The notes: a model not told the origin generated them from the letters alone. A stretch of 64,000 bases of DNA from Chryseobacterium sp. MEBOG06 (GCF_021869765.1 NZ_CP084580.1:1116001-1180000); one strand, 5' to 3'; numbered from the stretch's first letter, positions 1 through 13,000 are shown. Made by a program: numbers and translations.

Positions 1-1
1 G

Positions 2-79
2 AAGCCGTTCTTAGGCCTTTTCGGACCCTCAAAAGTAAATGTTTTGAAGCTTAATATCGCTTTGGACCAATTAAAATAA
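2..79 (+). CDS. kdpC: KdpC C-terminal end (partial, runs in from outside window)
   Basis: Reading from base 2, an open frame ends at the TAA at 77-79 and encodes a tail containing KPFLGLFGP and VNVLKLNIALDQL. This matches the conserved end of KdpC, the small subunit of the Kdp P-type potassium-importing ATPase, which usually ends in a VNVLxLNxALD-like segment. Only 25 residues are inside the window. The porin and the KdpD-type sensor that follow are the usual Bacteroidota kdp neighbours, which supports the call. kdpA and kdpB would lie just upstream, out of view. Confidence 0.75.
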   Translation, partial: KPFLGLFGPSKVNVLKLNIALDQLK

Positions 80-141
80 TTTAATTTATTACATAGCAGA
101 AAGCTTAACCTTTTACTTACTTCTGTTATGTATTCAGATAC

Positions 142-1239
142 ATGAAAATTAAAGTGAAAAAATATCTAGTTATAAGTGCTTTATTAGGAATTATTTTCTC
201 AAAAGCGCAGTCATCGGATTCATTAAAAGCATCTCATAAAGTTACATTTTCAGCGTATGCAGAACTTTTTTATACTTATGATTTTAATAATCCAACCAGC
301 CATCTCCGTCAGAATTTTTTATACTCATATAACAGACATAATGAAGTGAATCTTAATCTGGGACTTGTAAAAGCTGCTTACCAAAGTGATAATCTTCGTG
401 CTAATCTAGCCCTGATGGCTGGTGCTTATGCACAGGATAATATGTCAGCAGAACAGGATGGATTACGGTATGTAAACGAAGCAAACATAGGACTCAAAAT
501 TTCCGGAAACAAAAATTTATGGGTTGATGTAGGAATCATGCCCTCCCATATCGGTTGGGAAAGTGCTATAGGAAAAGATAATATCAACCTGACAAGGAGC
601 TTTGCTGCTGAAAACTCTCCGTATTTCGAGACGGGAGCCAAAGTTTCCTACACCTCTGATAGCGGAAAATGGTTTTTGAGCGGGCTTGTCCTTAATGGCT
701 GGCAACGTATTGCCAAACCGGAAGGCAATCAGAGTATATCTTTCGGGCATCAGCTGACTTACAAACTCAATGATAAGATGACGCTGAACAGCAGTTCATT
801 CATTGGGAATGATAAAGTAAAGGAAGATAAAAGAATGCGTTATTTCCATGATTTATATGGAACGTTTCAGCTGACAGAACAGTTTTCAGCTTTGCTGGGC
901 TTTGATATCGGAGCCGAACAGAAATCAAAAGGAAGTGACCAGTATAACATCTGGTACAGTCCGAATGTTCAGATGAAATATCAACTCGATAATAAATGGG
1001 CATTGGCAGGAAGATTGGAGTATTATAATGATAAAAATGGAGTTATTATCAACACAGGAAGTCCTGACGGTTTTCAGACATTTGGATATTCATTGAATGT
1101 AGATTATGCTGTATTAAAGAATGTGATATTCCGTACAGAGGCAAGAGGATTTACCTCTAAAGATGCCATTTTTGTAAAAGATAATGAAATTAAAAAAGGA
1201 AACTTTTTCATTACAACAAGCCTGGCAGTTTGGTTTTAA
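142..1239 (+). CDS. Outer-membrane beta-barrel porin of the kdp operon
   Basis: This 365-residue protein has an N-terminal signal peptide (about residues 1-22, ending in KAQ) followed by alternating aromatic/polar strands typical of an outer-membrane barrel, and it ends in an aromatic residue (VWF). It resembles the porin/BBP2-like family often found between kdpC and kdpD in Bacteroidota. It starts 62 bp after kdpC and is followed by a KdpD-type gene, so it is probably part of the potassium-uptake operon and may let K+ cross the outer membrane. That role is inferred from context; the barrel assignment rests on sequence character. Confidence 0.75.
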   Translation: MKIKVKKYLVISALLGIIFSKAQSSDSLKASHKVTFSAYAELFYTYDFNNPTSHLRQNFLYSYNRHNEVNLNLGLVKAAYQSDNLRANLALMAGAYAQDNMSAEQDGLRYVNEANIGLKISGNKNLWVDVGIMPSHIGWESAIGKDNINLTRSFAAENSPYFETGAKVSYTSDSGKWFLSGLVLNGWQRIAKPEGNQSISFGHQLTYKLNDKMTLNSSSFIGNDKVKEDKRMRYFHDLYGTFQLTEQFSALLGFDIGAEQKSKGSDQYNIWYSPNVQMKYQLDNKWALAGRLEYYNDKNGVIINTGSPDGFQTFGYSLNVDYAVLKNVIFRTEARGFTSKDAIFVKDNEIKKGNFFITTSLAVWF

Positions 1240-1279
1240 ATTGAAGGATGAAAACTTCCAGCTTAGATAAATATTTCAA

Positions 1280-1308
1280 TCGGAGAGGTGAAGATACCTC
1301 TCCTTTTG
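1280..1308 (+). terminator. Hairpin between porin and kdpD
   Basis: GGAGAGGT and ACCTCTCC (1282-1303) form an 8-bp stem followed by a short T-rich run. It could be an attenuating terminator or mRNA-stabilising hairpin between the porin and the sensor genes. Confidence 0.5.
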
Positions 1309-1385
1309 GAGTACTTACCCATCAAAGATTTGATAGGATGGTTAAAAAAAATACAATAACTTAATACTGTAAAAAGTAATAATCA

Positions 1386-2495
1386 ATGTCATCAGCAAAA
1401 CATTTTTTAGAACTGATCCAGAAATCCCGGAAAGGTAAATTCAAGATTTATATCGGGATGAGTGCAGGCGTAGGGAAGACTTTCCGTATGCTTCAGGAAG
1501 CTCATTCTCTTTTACGAAACGGCATTGATGTAAAGATTGGTTATATTGAAGCCCATGATCGGGAAGAGACCGTAGCATTGGTAGAAGGTATTCCCGAAAT
1601 TGAAAGAAAATCTGTTTTTTATAAAGGAAAAAGTCTTGAAGAAATGGATCTTCAGGGGATTATCAACGAACACCCGGAAGTGGTGTTGGTGGATGAATTG
1701 GCGCACACCAATGTAGAAGGTGCCAAGAATAAAAAAAGATGGCAGGATGTACTTGAAATCCTGGATAACGGAATCAATGTCATCAGTGCCATGAATATCC
1801 AGCATATCGAAAGTCTGAATGAAGAAGTAAAGAAAATCACCGGAGTGGAAGTGACAGAGAGGGTTCCGGATAAGATTTTAGCATTTGCCGACGAAGTGGT
1901 GAATATAGACCTTACTGCCGATGAACTGCTGACCCGTTTGAAGGAAGGAAAGATCTATAAAAAGGAGAAAATTCAGACTGCACTCAGTAATTTTTTTCAG
2001 AGCGGACATATTCTTCAGCTTCGCGAGCTCGCTTTAAAGGAAGTCGCTACGCATGTAGAGAGAAAGGTAGAAACTGAAATCAAAACGGAGAACTTCAAAC
2101 CTGTAAAATTCCTGGCCTGCATCAGCAGTAATGAAAAGATTGCAAAAACAATTATTCGGAAAACAGCAAGACTGGCCAGTTATTACAATAGTTCGTGGAC
2201 TGTTTTATATATTCAGAAACCGTCCGAAAATCCTGAAAAAATAGCGTTGGACAAACAGCGGTATCTAATTAATAATTTTAATTTAGCACAGGAATTGGGA
2301 GCCAAAGTAGTCAGGATCAAAGAAAGCAGTATTCATAATGGAATTCTGGAGTATGTGATCGCTCACAATATCACTACAGTCTGTATTGGGAAACCTCATG
2401 CAAGATTCTGGCAGCGGCTCTTAGGCTATAGCTGGATCTATACCCTGATGAACAGGCTCAATGAAAAACAGATAGATATTATTATTTTATCTTAA
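1386..2495 (+). CDS. kdpD: KdpD-type sensor, N-terminal half only (KdpD domain plus USP domain)
   Basis: This 369-residue soluble protein begins with the KdpD nucleotide-binding domain: a Walker A-like GMSAGVGKT at residues 24-32 and a Walker B-like VVLVDELAHTN near residue 100. The C-terminal third (from about residue 240) resembles a universal-stress-protein domain. The transmembrane and kinase parts of classical ~900-residue KdpD proteins are missing; the next gene, 5 bp downstream, supplies a kinase. This split arrangement is common in Bacteroidota. It probably senses K+ limitation or ionic strength and modulates the adjacent kinase; that partnership is inferred from adjacency. Confidence 0.88.
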   Translation: MSSAKHFLELIQKSRKGKFKIYIGMSAGVGKTFRMLQEAHSLLRNGIDVKIGYIEAHDREETVALVEGIPEIERKSVFYKGKSLEEMDLQGIINEHPEVVLVDELAHTNVEGAKNKKRWQDVLEILDNGINVISAMNIQHIESLNEEVKKITGVEVTERVPDKILAFADEVVNIDLTADELLTRLKEGKIYKKEKIQTALSNFFQSGHILQLRELALKEVATHVERKVETEIKTENFKPVKFLACISSNEKIAKTIIRKTARLASYYNSSWTVLYIQKPSENPEKIALDKQRYLINNFNLAQELGAKVVRIKESSIHNGILEYVIAHNITTVCIGKPHARFWQRLLGYSWIYTLMNRLNEKQIDIIILS

Positions 2496-2500
2496 AAGTA

Positions 2501-4216
2501 ATGAAACTTAAAACGAAACTTACCCTAGGTGTTGGCCTTTTATTTCTGCTGATTGTTTTGCTTTCAGTAATAGGTTCTGTATACATTAATAAACTAAAAT
2601 CCGATACCGAAAAAATTCTTACGGCCAATTACAACAGTCTGGAATTTTCTAAAAATATGCTTCTTGCGCTGGACAATATCAGTACAGACAGCACGGTAGC
2701 AATCGCTGATTTTCAGAAAAATAATCAACTGCAGGAAAAGAACCTTACAGAATTTGGAGAAAAAGAAGCCACTCAGAATTTAAACCTGCATTTCAGCAGT
2801 TATCTGAAAGAACCCTCAACCAATAAAGAGAAACTGATTCGGGAAGATCTGGCCAAAATTATGTCTTTAAATATGAAAGGTATAGAACGGAAGAGTGATA
2901 TTGCGATCATTACAGCAGAAAATGCCACTTTCTGGATCGTAAGCTTAGGAACCGTATGTTTTCTGATTGCTTTTACACTGCTTTTCAATTTACCTCAGAC
3001 TATTGCAGAGCCTATCAAACAATTGACGTTCAGTATCAGACAGATTGCCGATAAAAACTATAATGAGAGAGTTCATTTTAAAGGAAGTGAAGAATTCAAC
3101 AGCCTTGCGGAATCATTTAATGTGATGGCCGAAAAACTTCAGGAATACGAAAGCAGCAGCCTTTCCAGGCAGCTGATGGAGAAAAAAAGGATTGAAACTC
3201 TTGTTAACAATATGCATGATGCTGTCATTGGGCTTGATGAAAATCATTTTATCTATATGATCAATGACGAAGCATTGAAGATTACAAACCTTCACAAAGA
3301 GGATATTATTGGAAAAACAGCTCATGAAGTGGCCATAAATAATGACTTGATGAGAGAATTGCTTAAAAATATAGATCACCCGATAAAAGATCCCATTAAG
3401 ATTGTCAGAGATAATAAAGAAAACTATTTTGAACAGGATATCATTCCCATCAATATTGTAAAAACCGGAGAAAAGGAAAAAAAATATATCGGAAAAGTAA
3501 TTTTATTAAGAAATATTACGCCTTTCAAAGAACTGGATTTTGCCAAAACCAATTTTATAGCTACCATTTCCCATGAACTGAAAACTCCGATTTCAGCTAT
3601 AAAAATGGGAGTGCAGCTGCTCGGAAACCAAAAATTCGGAGCATTGAATGAGCAGCAGAAGGAACTTCTGAAAAGCATCAATGAAGACGGTCAGCGTTTG
3701 CTGGATATCACTGGAGAACTGCTGAATCTTTCCCAGGTTGAATCCGGAAATATCCGTTTAACTATAGAAAAATGCTCTCCAAAAGAAATCGTAGAGACTG
3801 CCGTAAAAAATGTGGAAAAACTTGCCGAACAAAAAAATATCCCAATCAGTACCGAGTATCTGCTGGAGGAAAGCGATTTTGTATCTGCTGATTTTGGTAA
3901 AACCGTCTGGGTGATGAATAATTTTCTGACCAATGCGGTAAAACATTCATTTCAGGATGAAGGAATAAAGATTGTAGTGGAAAAACGGAACTCATTTATT
4001 CAATTCAGCATTACGGATACCGGAAGTGGAATTGATGAAAAGTACCACCGCCAAATCTTTGACCGTTATTTCCAGGTTCCCGGTGAACATCAGAATGGGA
4101 CCGGGCTGGGATTAGCTATTTCAAAAAATTTCATTGAAAAACAGGAAGGTGAGATTGGGGTGAAGAGTTCCCTGAATAACGGAAGTACGTTTTACTTCAG
4201 ACTGCCGGTTTCGTGA
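2501..4216 (+). CDS. Membrane sensor histidine kinase (HAMP-PAS-HisKA-HATPase), partner of KdpD half
   Basis: This 571-residue kinase has a first transmembrane helix near residues 8-28, a short periplasmic region, a second helix near 145-165, a HAMP linker (170-220), a PAS domain (about 230-330), a dimerisation domain with phospho-accepting His in TISHELKTP (near residue 357), and a HATPase domain with NAVKHS (N box), DTGSGI (G1) and GTGLGLAISK (G2). It starts 5 bp after the KdpD half, so both are probably translated from one mRNA. No response regulator is adjacent in this window; a KdpE-like or sigma54-type partner may lie upstream of kdpA. Confidence 0.92.
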   Translation: MKLKTKLTLGVGLLFLLIVLLSVIGSVYINKLKSDTEKILTANYNSLEFSKNMLLALDNISTDSTVAIADFQKNNQLQEKNLTEFGEKEATQNLNLHFSSYLKEPSTNKEKLIREDLAKIMSLNMKGIERKSDIAIITAENATFWIVSLGTVCFLIAFTLLFNLPQTIAEPIKQLTFSIRQIADKNYNERVHFKGSEEFNSLAESFNVMAEKLQEYESSSLSRQLMEKKRIETLVNNMHDAVIGLDENHFIYMINDEALKITNLHKEDIIGKTAHEVAINNDLMRELLKNIDHPIKDPIKIVRDNKENYFEQDIIPINIVKTGEKEKKYIGKVILLRNITPFKELDFAKTNFIATISHELKTPISAIKMGVQLLGNQKFGALNEQQKELLKSINEDGQRLLDITGELLNLSQVESGNIRLTIEKCSPKEIVETAVKNVEKLAEQKNIPISTEYLLEESDFVSADFGKTVWVMNNFLTNAVKHSFQDEGIKIVVEKRNSFIQFSITDTGSGIDEKYHRQIFDRYFQVPGEHQNGTGLGLAISKNFIEKQEGEIGVKSSLNNGSTFYFRLPVS

Positions 4217-4305
4217 TGTTTTTATAGCAGATATAATTTAAAATTTAGATTAAATTCATATAGGATTAACTCTTTTACATCTATTAAAGTTAAGAATACA
4301 TTTCT

Positions 4306-4313
4306 TATTTTTG
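4306..4313 (+). promoter_or_regulatory. Bacteroidota -7 element (TATTTTTG)
   Basis: TATTTTTG fits the TAnnTTTG consensus and lies 7 bp before the ATG at 4321, giving an almost leaderless mRNA for the hypothetical gene. Confidence 0.55.
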
Positions 4314-4320
4314 GCTAAAT

Positions 4321-5019
4321 ATGAGTACATTAGAATTATCCGTCCACAAACTTTATGAAACCTTTTCAGTTTATCCTCTAAGGGAAAAAATAGAAGGCTG
4401 CCCATGTTGCATTTCGAATGAAGATAAAGAGTGTATTCATTCTCAACCATTAAAAAAACTTTCAGCTGAAGACCTTTCGAGATATGTATTTAAGGCCATG
4501 ACAACATGGGGGAATACGGATGATTTTAAATACTTTCTTCCCAGAATATTTGAGATACTTACTTATGAAGGTTTTTATTTTTCAACAGCTACAATATTGG
4601 GAAAACTTGAATATGCTAATTTTGACAGATGGCCGGAAAGCGAAAGGTTAGCTATTCAGAATTTTCTTTCAGAATGGTGGAAAGATCTTATTAAAACTAA
4701 ACCCTATTTTGATCATGATACTTTTATCTGTATCTATAAAATTACCGGAAATCTGGACCAGATGCTAAAACATTGGGAGACAGATGTGAAAAAAAATGGA
4801 TTTGTTGTGTTGGTTGATTGTATTTATTACGATACACACCTTGATCTTAAAGAGTTGGGGACGGTAGATATTGATAAAATAAATAGTTGGATTAGAAAGA
4901 AATCTGAGATACTGGAAGAGGGATTTTTTTACTTTGAGAAAATAAATAAAAACTTTGCCACTACTATTTCTAATGCTTTATTTATTCTTGAAAACAGTGT
5001 AAGATTTAAACAAAATTAA
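4321..5019 (+). CDS. Conserved hypothetical protein with N-terminal CPCC motif
   Basis: This 232-residue protein has no signal peptide and is predicted to be cytosolic. Near residue 28 it has CPCC followed by a further Cys at about 40, a possible metal or redox site, and the rest is helical and Trp-rich. I do not recognise the family. It has its own TAnnTTTG element and is separated from the LRR gene by a convergent terminator, so it is monocistronic. No function is proposed. Confidence 0.75.
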   Translation: MSTLELSVHKLYETFSVYPLREKIEGCPCCISNEDKECIHSQPLKKLSAEDLSRYVFKAMTTWGNTDDFKYFLPRIFEILTYEGFYFSTATILGKLEYANFDRWPESERLAIQNFLSEWWKDLIKTKPYFDHDTFICIYKITGNLDQMLKHWETDVKKNGFVVLVDCIYYDTHLDLKELGTVDIDKINSWIRKKSEILEEGFFYFEKINKNFATTISNALFILENSVRFKQN

Positions 5020-5051
5020 AAGCGCTACAAAAATATTTCGCAGCGCCTTTA
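5018..5051. terminator. Bidirectional terminator between convergent genes
   Basis: An imperfect stem formed by AAAGCGCT and AGCGCCTTT sits between the convergent hypothetical gene and the LRR gene, with A/T-rich flanks on both sides. Confidence 0.6.
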
Positions 5052-5071
5052 ATATAAGGATTTCAGTAATC

Positions 5072-7624
5072 TCAGTCTTTAATAAACTTCTGTACAGTCG
5101 CTTTATCTTTAACAAATATTTTAATGATATAGTTTCCTTTGGGCAGATCAGAAACATTCACAGCATTTCCTTTTGTTCCTGTAGAAGTCACAATTCTTCC
5201 GGCTGCATCGTAAATTTCAACCTTAGTCACTTCATTTTTAGATTGAATCAATAAGGTTTCTTTTACCGGATTAGGATAAATACTTACCGCATTCTTATCG
5301 TTCTTCACTTCAGAAGTGGCTAATGTGGTCTCAACAGCTGTAGTGAAGGTATTGGTGATAATAGGAGCATGATAATCAAAGTAGATTTTGGCGGTATTAC
5401 TGAAAGTATCTCCAGCATTTAAAGTGGATTTTGTCTTTATTTTAAAGGCTACATATCCATCATTATTAGCATCATCAAAAGGCAGTTGAATATTTTCAAA
5501 AATAAACTCCACAATATTCGGTGATTTAATTTCTGTTATAAAATTATGGCTTCCATTGAGTGCAACTACAGAGGATAGATCAAATTTTGATGTATCAATT
5601 TCATCCTTTACAACAATATTTTTGGCATTGGCCGTTCCTTTATTTTCAAATCGGATCAGATAATGTACATAATCTCCAACCTTTGTTTGTGCAATGGAAG
5701 TTCCTTCCAGACAAGTTTTATCATTAAGGTCAAAAGAATTGACAACGGTTTGGTTTAGGGTGAAATTGTTGTCAGTTGGTGTTTCATCTGTTGCTCCGTT
5801 GATTTGTGTTGTATAATGCAGGGTATCACCACTATTGAGAGGTGGGTTCTGTGTGAGATTGTTTAATTTTACCGTAACGGTGATTTCCTTTGATTGAAAA
5901 GGAAGAAGATTTGTGAAATTCCAGTTGAGTACTCCTGTAGACTGAGAGGCAGGAGCTGTTGTGGCAGTCTGGTAAGTCATTCGGTTATGATCAAAATTAA
6001 AAGATATATTTCCGGATTGTGTTTCTGTTCCTTTGTTTTTATAAACGATTTTATATTGAGCATCAAATCCAGAAATGGCTGCCTGTATAGGAATAGCAAC
6101 AACTTCCAGATCATTATGTATACCATTGGCCGTTAAACAAAAGTTCTGCGTATAAGGACTTGGCTGTGTTGGAAAATTGGTAGTGAATAAAGGTGGCGTA
6201 ATGTTAAAATAAGAAGGATTTTCCAACATCGGGGAGATCGTATTAGTTCCGTATACCAGAGGGAAAGAATAAGATCCGGACGCATCTGAAATGGCCATAT
6301 TTTGCCCTAAAATATTGAATTTTTGAAAAGGTTTTATCATGTCATTAATGTCGCATCCATTTGTGTTCATGTCATATCTTGTTTTACCCTGAAGGATAAA
6401 ATAAGAAGAACCTCCTGGTGTGAAAGAACAATAAGAATTTACGACAGCATTGGGTTGATTATAGGATGCTAATTGTGATATTATATAGTTAGTTTCTATA
6501 GGGTCAGTGCATACATATTGCAGTTGTGGTGTATTTGAAAAGCCAATGCCAAGATAATTATGCTTTCCGTTTTTAAGATTTAAAGTAAGGTTATTATCAA
6601 GATCAGCAATATCCAGAATAGTCTGCTTTGATAAATCAATATTCGTAAGCGAATTATTCATTACCTGAATACCTTTTAAGCCTTTTGCCTGATCAAATGC
6701 AATATTAGTTATTTGATTATTATTGGCATACAAATAACCTAAAACTGGATTATTATTAAGTGTTAATGTAGTAAGCTGATTATTGTAAATATAAAGCATT
6801 CCAATCAGCGGACTTGAACTAAAGTCCAAACTTGTGATTTGGTTGTCGTTAGCAAGAAACATTCCCAATCCAGTATAAGGAGTTACGTCAAAAGTCTGGA
6901 AAAGATTGAAGCTTATACTTAAATAGTTTACTAAAGAAGGATTAGGAATCGAAAGACTGCTTAGTTTATTACGGTATAATTCTAGTTTTTTCAAAGCTGT
7001 ATCTCCGGCAAAATTAATACTTGTTAGAAATTGGTTTTGACTGACATTTACTTCTTCCAGCGCGGGGAGATTACTTAAATTTAAAGAAGTCATCGTTGAA
7101 GCTCCCAATGATAATTTTTTAAGATTAGGAAGTCCAGAAATATTAAACCCATTAATGTTGGAAACAGAAATTTCTTGTAAGGAAGTGTTCTGAATATTTA
7201 TAACGTCTCCCGCGCTACCAAGTTGTGCGATATTTAGAGCATTGCAGTTTTCAATCGTTACGTTACCTACAGTTCCACCTGAAAAAATTAATTTTTGAAG
7301 AGTAGTATAATTACTGAAAACCAGAGTAGAGGATATATTAGGATTTGTTAGTTTTAGCTCAGTTAAATTTGGAAATTCAGTAAGTACTGATAAACTTGTA
7401 ATAGCATTTGAAAGATCAGATATATTTATTTTATAAACCAGTGAAGCTTCCGATAGTTGAATCTGTCCATCATTATTTGTATCCAGAGTAATAAAGTTTC
7501 CGTTAGAATCACTTGTTGCTCCGTAAGTAAACAATTTTGTTTTCAAATAGGTATCGACATTCAACGTCTGAGCCTGAAACAATGGAAACAGAATCATCGA
7601 AATGATTAAATAGATTTTTTTCAT
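5072..7624 (-). CDS. Secreted leucine-rich-repeat protein with T9SS sorting tail
   Basis: This 850-residue protein has a signal peptide (residues 1-19, ending QAQ). Degenerate leucine-rich repeats follow (about 55-370, with recurring L..L.L....N). Next come a GKTRYDMNTNGCD segment near 410, two Ig-like DUF11/CARDB-type regions (about 520-770), and a C-terminal Por-secretion tail with VSIYPNPVKETL and GNYIIKI ending in KFIKD. Por-secretion tails direct cargo through the type IX secretion system to the cell surface or medium in Bacteroidota. The likely role is adhesion or protein binding at the surface, but no ligand can be read from the sequence. Confidence 0.9.
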   Translation of the reverse strand: MKKIYLIISMILFPLFQAQTLNVDTYLKTKLFTYGATSDSNGNFITLDTNNDGQIQLSEASLVYKINISDLSNAITSLSVLTEFPNLTELKLTNPNISSTLVFSNYTTLQKLIFSGGTVGNVTIENCNALNIAQLGSAGDVINIQNTSLQEISVSNINGFNISGLPNLKKLSLGASTMTSLNLSNLPALEEVNVSQNQFLTSINFAGDTALKKLELYRNKLSSLSIPNPSLVNYLSISFNLFQTFDVTPYTGLGMFLANDNQITSLDFSSSPLIGMLYIYNNQLTTLTLNNNPVLGYLYANNNQITNIAFDQAKGLKGIQVMNNSLTNIDLSKQTILDIADLDNNLTLNLKNGKHNYLGIGFSNTPQLQYVCTDPIETNYIISQLASYNQPNAVVNSYCSFTPGGSSYFILQGKTRYDMNTNGCDINDMIKPFQKFNILGQNMAISDASGSYSFPLVYGTNTISPMLENPSYFNITPPLFTTNFPTQPSPYTQNFCLTANGIHNDLEVVAIPIQAAISGFDAQYKIVYKNKGTETQSGNISFNFDHNRMTYQTATTAPASQSTGVLNWNFTNLLPFQSKEITVTVKLNNLTQNPPLNSGDTLHYTTQINGATDETPTDNNFTLNQTVVNSFDLNDKTCLEGTSIAQTKVGDYVHYLIRFENKGTANAKNIVVKDEIDTSKFDLSSVVALNGSHNFITEIKSPNIVEFIFENIQLPFDDANNDGYVAFKIKTKSTLNAGDTFSNTAKIYFDYHAPIITNTFTTAVETTLATSEVKNDKNAVSIYPNPVKETLLIQSKNEVTKVEIYDAAGRIVTSTGTKGNAVNVSDLPKGNYIIKIFVKDKATVQKFIKD

Positions 7625-7655
7625 GGTTTAGTTTTGATTATTATCGAATAGATTG

Positions 7656-7663
7656 CAAAAATA
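7656..7663 (-). promoter_or_regulatory. -7 element for LRR gene
   Basis: On the minus strand this reads TATTTTTG, matching TAnnTTTG, about 30 bp upstream of the LRR start codon. It overlaps one arm of the ligA terminator hairpin. Confidence 0.55.
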
Positions 7664-7696
7664 AACCATTAAGTGAATATCTTAATGGTTTATTTT
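7657..7696 (-). terminator. Terminator downstream of ligA
   Basis: A near-perfect 16-bp stem (AAATAAACCATTAAG with its complement, loop TGAATAT) lies just past the ligA stop codon. Confidence 0.7.
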
Positions 7697-7716
7697 GTAA
7701 TTATTTAAAAAAAATG

Positions 7717-9753
<2,037 letters not shown>

Positions 9754-9934
9754 CTAATCGCATTTAAAAAATAACAGAATTAAATAATACATGAAAATTA
9801 ATAATACGTAATAAACCTCAACAGACTGGTTATGTAGAGTATAAAGCGAGTGTTAAAAGTAATTTAACATAATGTTCCTATTTAATTAAAAAAATGTTAA
9901 AACTCCCTTAAACAGACAGCCGATAAAGTCAAGA

Positions 9935-9942
9935 TACCTTTG
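9935..9942 (+). promoter_or_regulatory. -7 element for TonB-dependent receptor; gap 9721-10044
   Basis: TACCTTTG fits TAnnTTTG and lies about 100 bp before the receptor start, leaving a long 5' leader. The 324-bp gap between the divergent ligA and receptor genes otherwise holds only AT-rich sequence and the ligA promoter. Confidence 0.6.
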
Positions 9943-10044
9943 CACATCTTATTTGAGTAACCTCTATGTTCTGAAAATCATTCACATTGTGAAAATAGAG
10001 GATCCTGATGACCATTAAAAATAAATATAAAGACTTCGGAAGAA

Positions 10045-13000
10045 ATGAAAAAAGTAAAGATTGTACTGGGATTATTGTTTTTAGGGCTTGGAACATTAGC
10101 TTATGCACAGACTACACAGGCTTCTATTGTAGGGAAAGTAACCGGGCCGGGAAGTACGGCTCAGGAAAAAGTGAAAGTAACGATCGTGAACGAATCCACC
10201 GGATTCCGGACTGTCACTGAAACGAACTCAAAAGGAGAATATATCTTTAAAGAAATTCCTCTTGGAGGGCCTTATACGGTAATTGTAAACGAGGATAAAA
10301 AAGAAGGGTATAATGTCAACTTCGGCGATCAGGTTACGGTAAATATGGATTTAGGAAGTGAAAAGCATATTGAGGAGGTAAAAATTACCGGAAACCTTAA
10401 AAATAAGATCGGAAACCTCGGAGCGGCTACAGCCATTTCAGCTAAAAATATAAGTATGCTTCCGGTAAACGGGCGAAACTTTGCCAATCTTGCGGAATTA
10501 TCTCCTTTAAGTGGAAAGGGAGGAAGTTTGTCCGGGCAGCTGGGATCCTCTACCAATTTTACCATTGATGGGATGACTGCTAAAAACCCTACATCAGCAG
10601 GGGCTACTACCAGCCGAAGCGGTGCTCCTTTCTCTATTTCCATAGAAGCGGTACGTGAATTTAAAATTATCACTAACCAGTATGATGTTACACTAGGAAG
10701 AAGCGGGGGAGGAACTGTAAGTGCTGTTACCAAATCAGGAACCAATAAATTTTCGGGAAGTGCATGGGAATATTTAAGAACCAATTGGCTTTCCAGTCCA
10801 TATGATATCAGAGGAAACAAAAGACAAAATGATTTCTCTACCTCTCAGTTCGGATTTTCATTGGGAGGGCCAATCATCAAAAACAAACTACACTTCTTCG
10901 TAGCTTGGGACCACCAGCTGGATTCACGACCATTAATTATTGCAGATATCAAATCTCCGGATGATGAGAAGAGATTTAATACAACAACAGAAACACTTAA
11001 TCAGTTTTTGAATATTGCAAGATCTAAATATGGAGTAGGTAATACACCTCAGTTCGGAACTTTTGATAAAAGAAGAAATTCAGATGCCGCATTTTTGCGT
11101 TTAGACTGGCAGATCAATGAGAAACATTTACTAACGTTGAGAAACAACTTCACTTCCGATCTTAATAAAAACGGACTGATTGACAATACCAGTATTAATT
11201 TCTTTGAATCTTACGGGAATGACAAAAACCTTGATAACAGCTTACTATTAACGCTAAGGTCAAACCTGCAACCTAACTTAACAAACGAGCTGAAAGCGCA
11301 GTACCTTTATACCTTTCAGGACAGCTACCAAAATGCTGAATTGGGAAAACCTGTTCCAAGAGCCATTGTTGAAAATGTTTCGGCTCCCGGAGTGGGATCT
11401 ACCAATATTCAGATCGGAGGCCACCGTTTTGGGCAGGAAAGCTTTAGAAATAATGTATTCCAGATCGTAGACAATTTATATTACAATACCGATAAAGTAA
11501 AATATACTTTTGGTGCTGATTTGATGTATACCAATGCAAAATCAATCTATGGAAGCGAAGTGAACGGAAGATTTCAGTTTCAGGGACTTACCAATTTTGA
11601 TAATATGACCCCTTACAGATACTACAGAGAAGTTCCTTTAGTAGCTGATCCGTCTGTAAGGTCCAATATCTGGAACATCGGTGTTTACGGGCAGTTTCAG
11701 GCAAAAATTGCAAAAGGACTTGATTTAATGGCAGGTTTAAGGTTGGATTACGGAGGCTATCCGAAAGCTGAATTCAACCAGAAGCTATATGACGAAATGG
11801 GAATCAAAACAGATAACCAGATCAAATCATTTGTGATCCAGCCGAGATTTCAGTTTGACTGGAATATCAACGAGCAAAACAAGGACTTCCTTAAATTCGG
11901 AGCCGGGATCTTCTCTTCGGATATCAACAATTACATGATTATCAATAACCTTGTATTTGACGGAAGGCACCTTGCCACAGTGGACGTCACCGGTAAAGAT
12001 GTTCCGTTCCCGGATTTCAATAGCTACAGAGATAATTATGCAAACGTTCCTTCATTAGCGCAATTTCAGATTCCTACCATCAATTATACAGGGAAAGATG
12101 CAAAAATTCCAATCATTTATAAGGCCAATATCTCCTATACTCACTTCTTTAACGAAAGATTCAGGGTAGGAATTGCAGGATATATGGCTTTGGGTAGAAA
12201 CAATTATTTTTACTATGACCGAAATATGCAGGCCAATCCATTCTTTACGCTGTCTAATGAGGATGGAAGAGGCGTATTCGTTCCTGTCACCGGGATCACC
12301 AATAACACGAACAACAGCGTAAATATCGACTGGAAAGCCGGAAGAATCAATAAGAATTTCGGAAGAGTACTGGAGTTGGTAAGTGATGGTAAGGTCAATC
12401 AGTTTTCCTGGGTAGCGGACACCAGTTACCGTTACTGGAAAGATGGAGAGATCACCGCAAGTTATACCTGGTCTGATATTAAAGACAATACCTCTTACAA
12501 TGGAAATGTGGCAAACTCTGCTACCCTGTCTACCCTGGTTCAGGGCGACCCAAGAGATTTGAGAATGTCTTACTCCGATAATCAGTTCCGAAATAAAGTC
12601 GTTATCTATGGTAACTCGCCTACTATTGCAGGATTCTCTCTGGGAATAAGATATTCAGGAATGGGAGGGACCCGTTTCTCCGCAACAGCAGGAGGAAATA
12701 TCAACGGAGATTTTGTAGATTCCAATGATCTTGCCTATATCTTCCCTAATATTGCACAAACCATTTTAGATGATCCTCAGGTGGGGCAGGCATTGAAAAA
12801 CTATATCAGCGAATACAACGGTAAAATTGCAGAACGAAATGGCGGTAAAAATGGATTTTACGGCGTTTGGGATGTGCGTTTATCCAAAAAAATAAAATTT
12901 GATAAAATAGGAGCATTTGAATTTTCTGTAGATATTTTCAACGTAGCAAACCTTCTTAATAAAGAATGGGGAGTGAATGAATCTTATGGAAACGTCTCTT

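Noticed and set aside
10008..10820. Short frames overlapping the TonB-dependent receptor start on both strands
   Set aside because: They are out of frame with a clear 1,028-residue receptor and have no family features.
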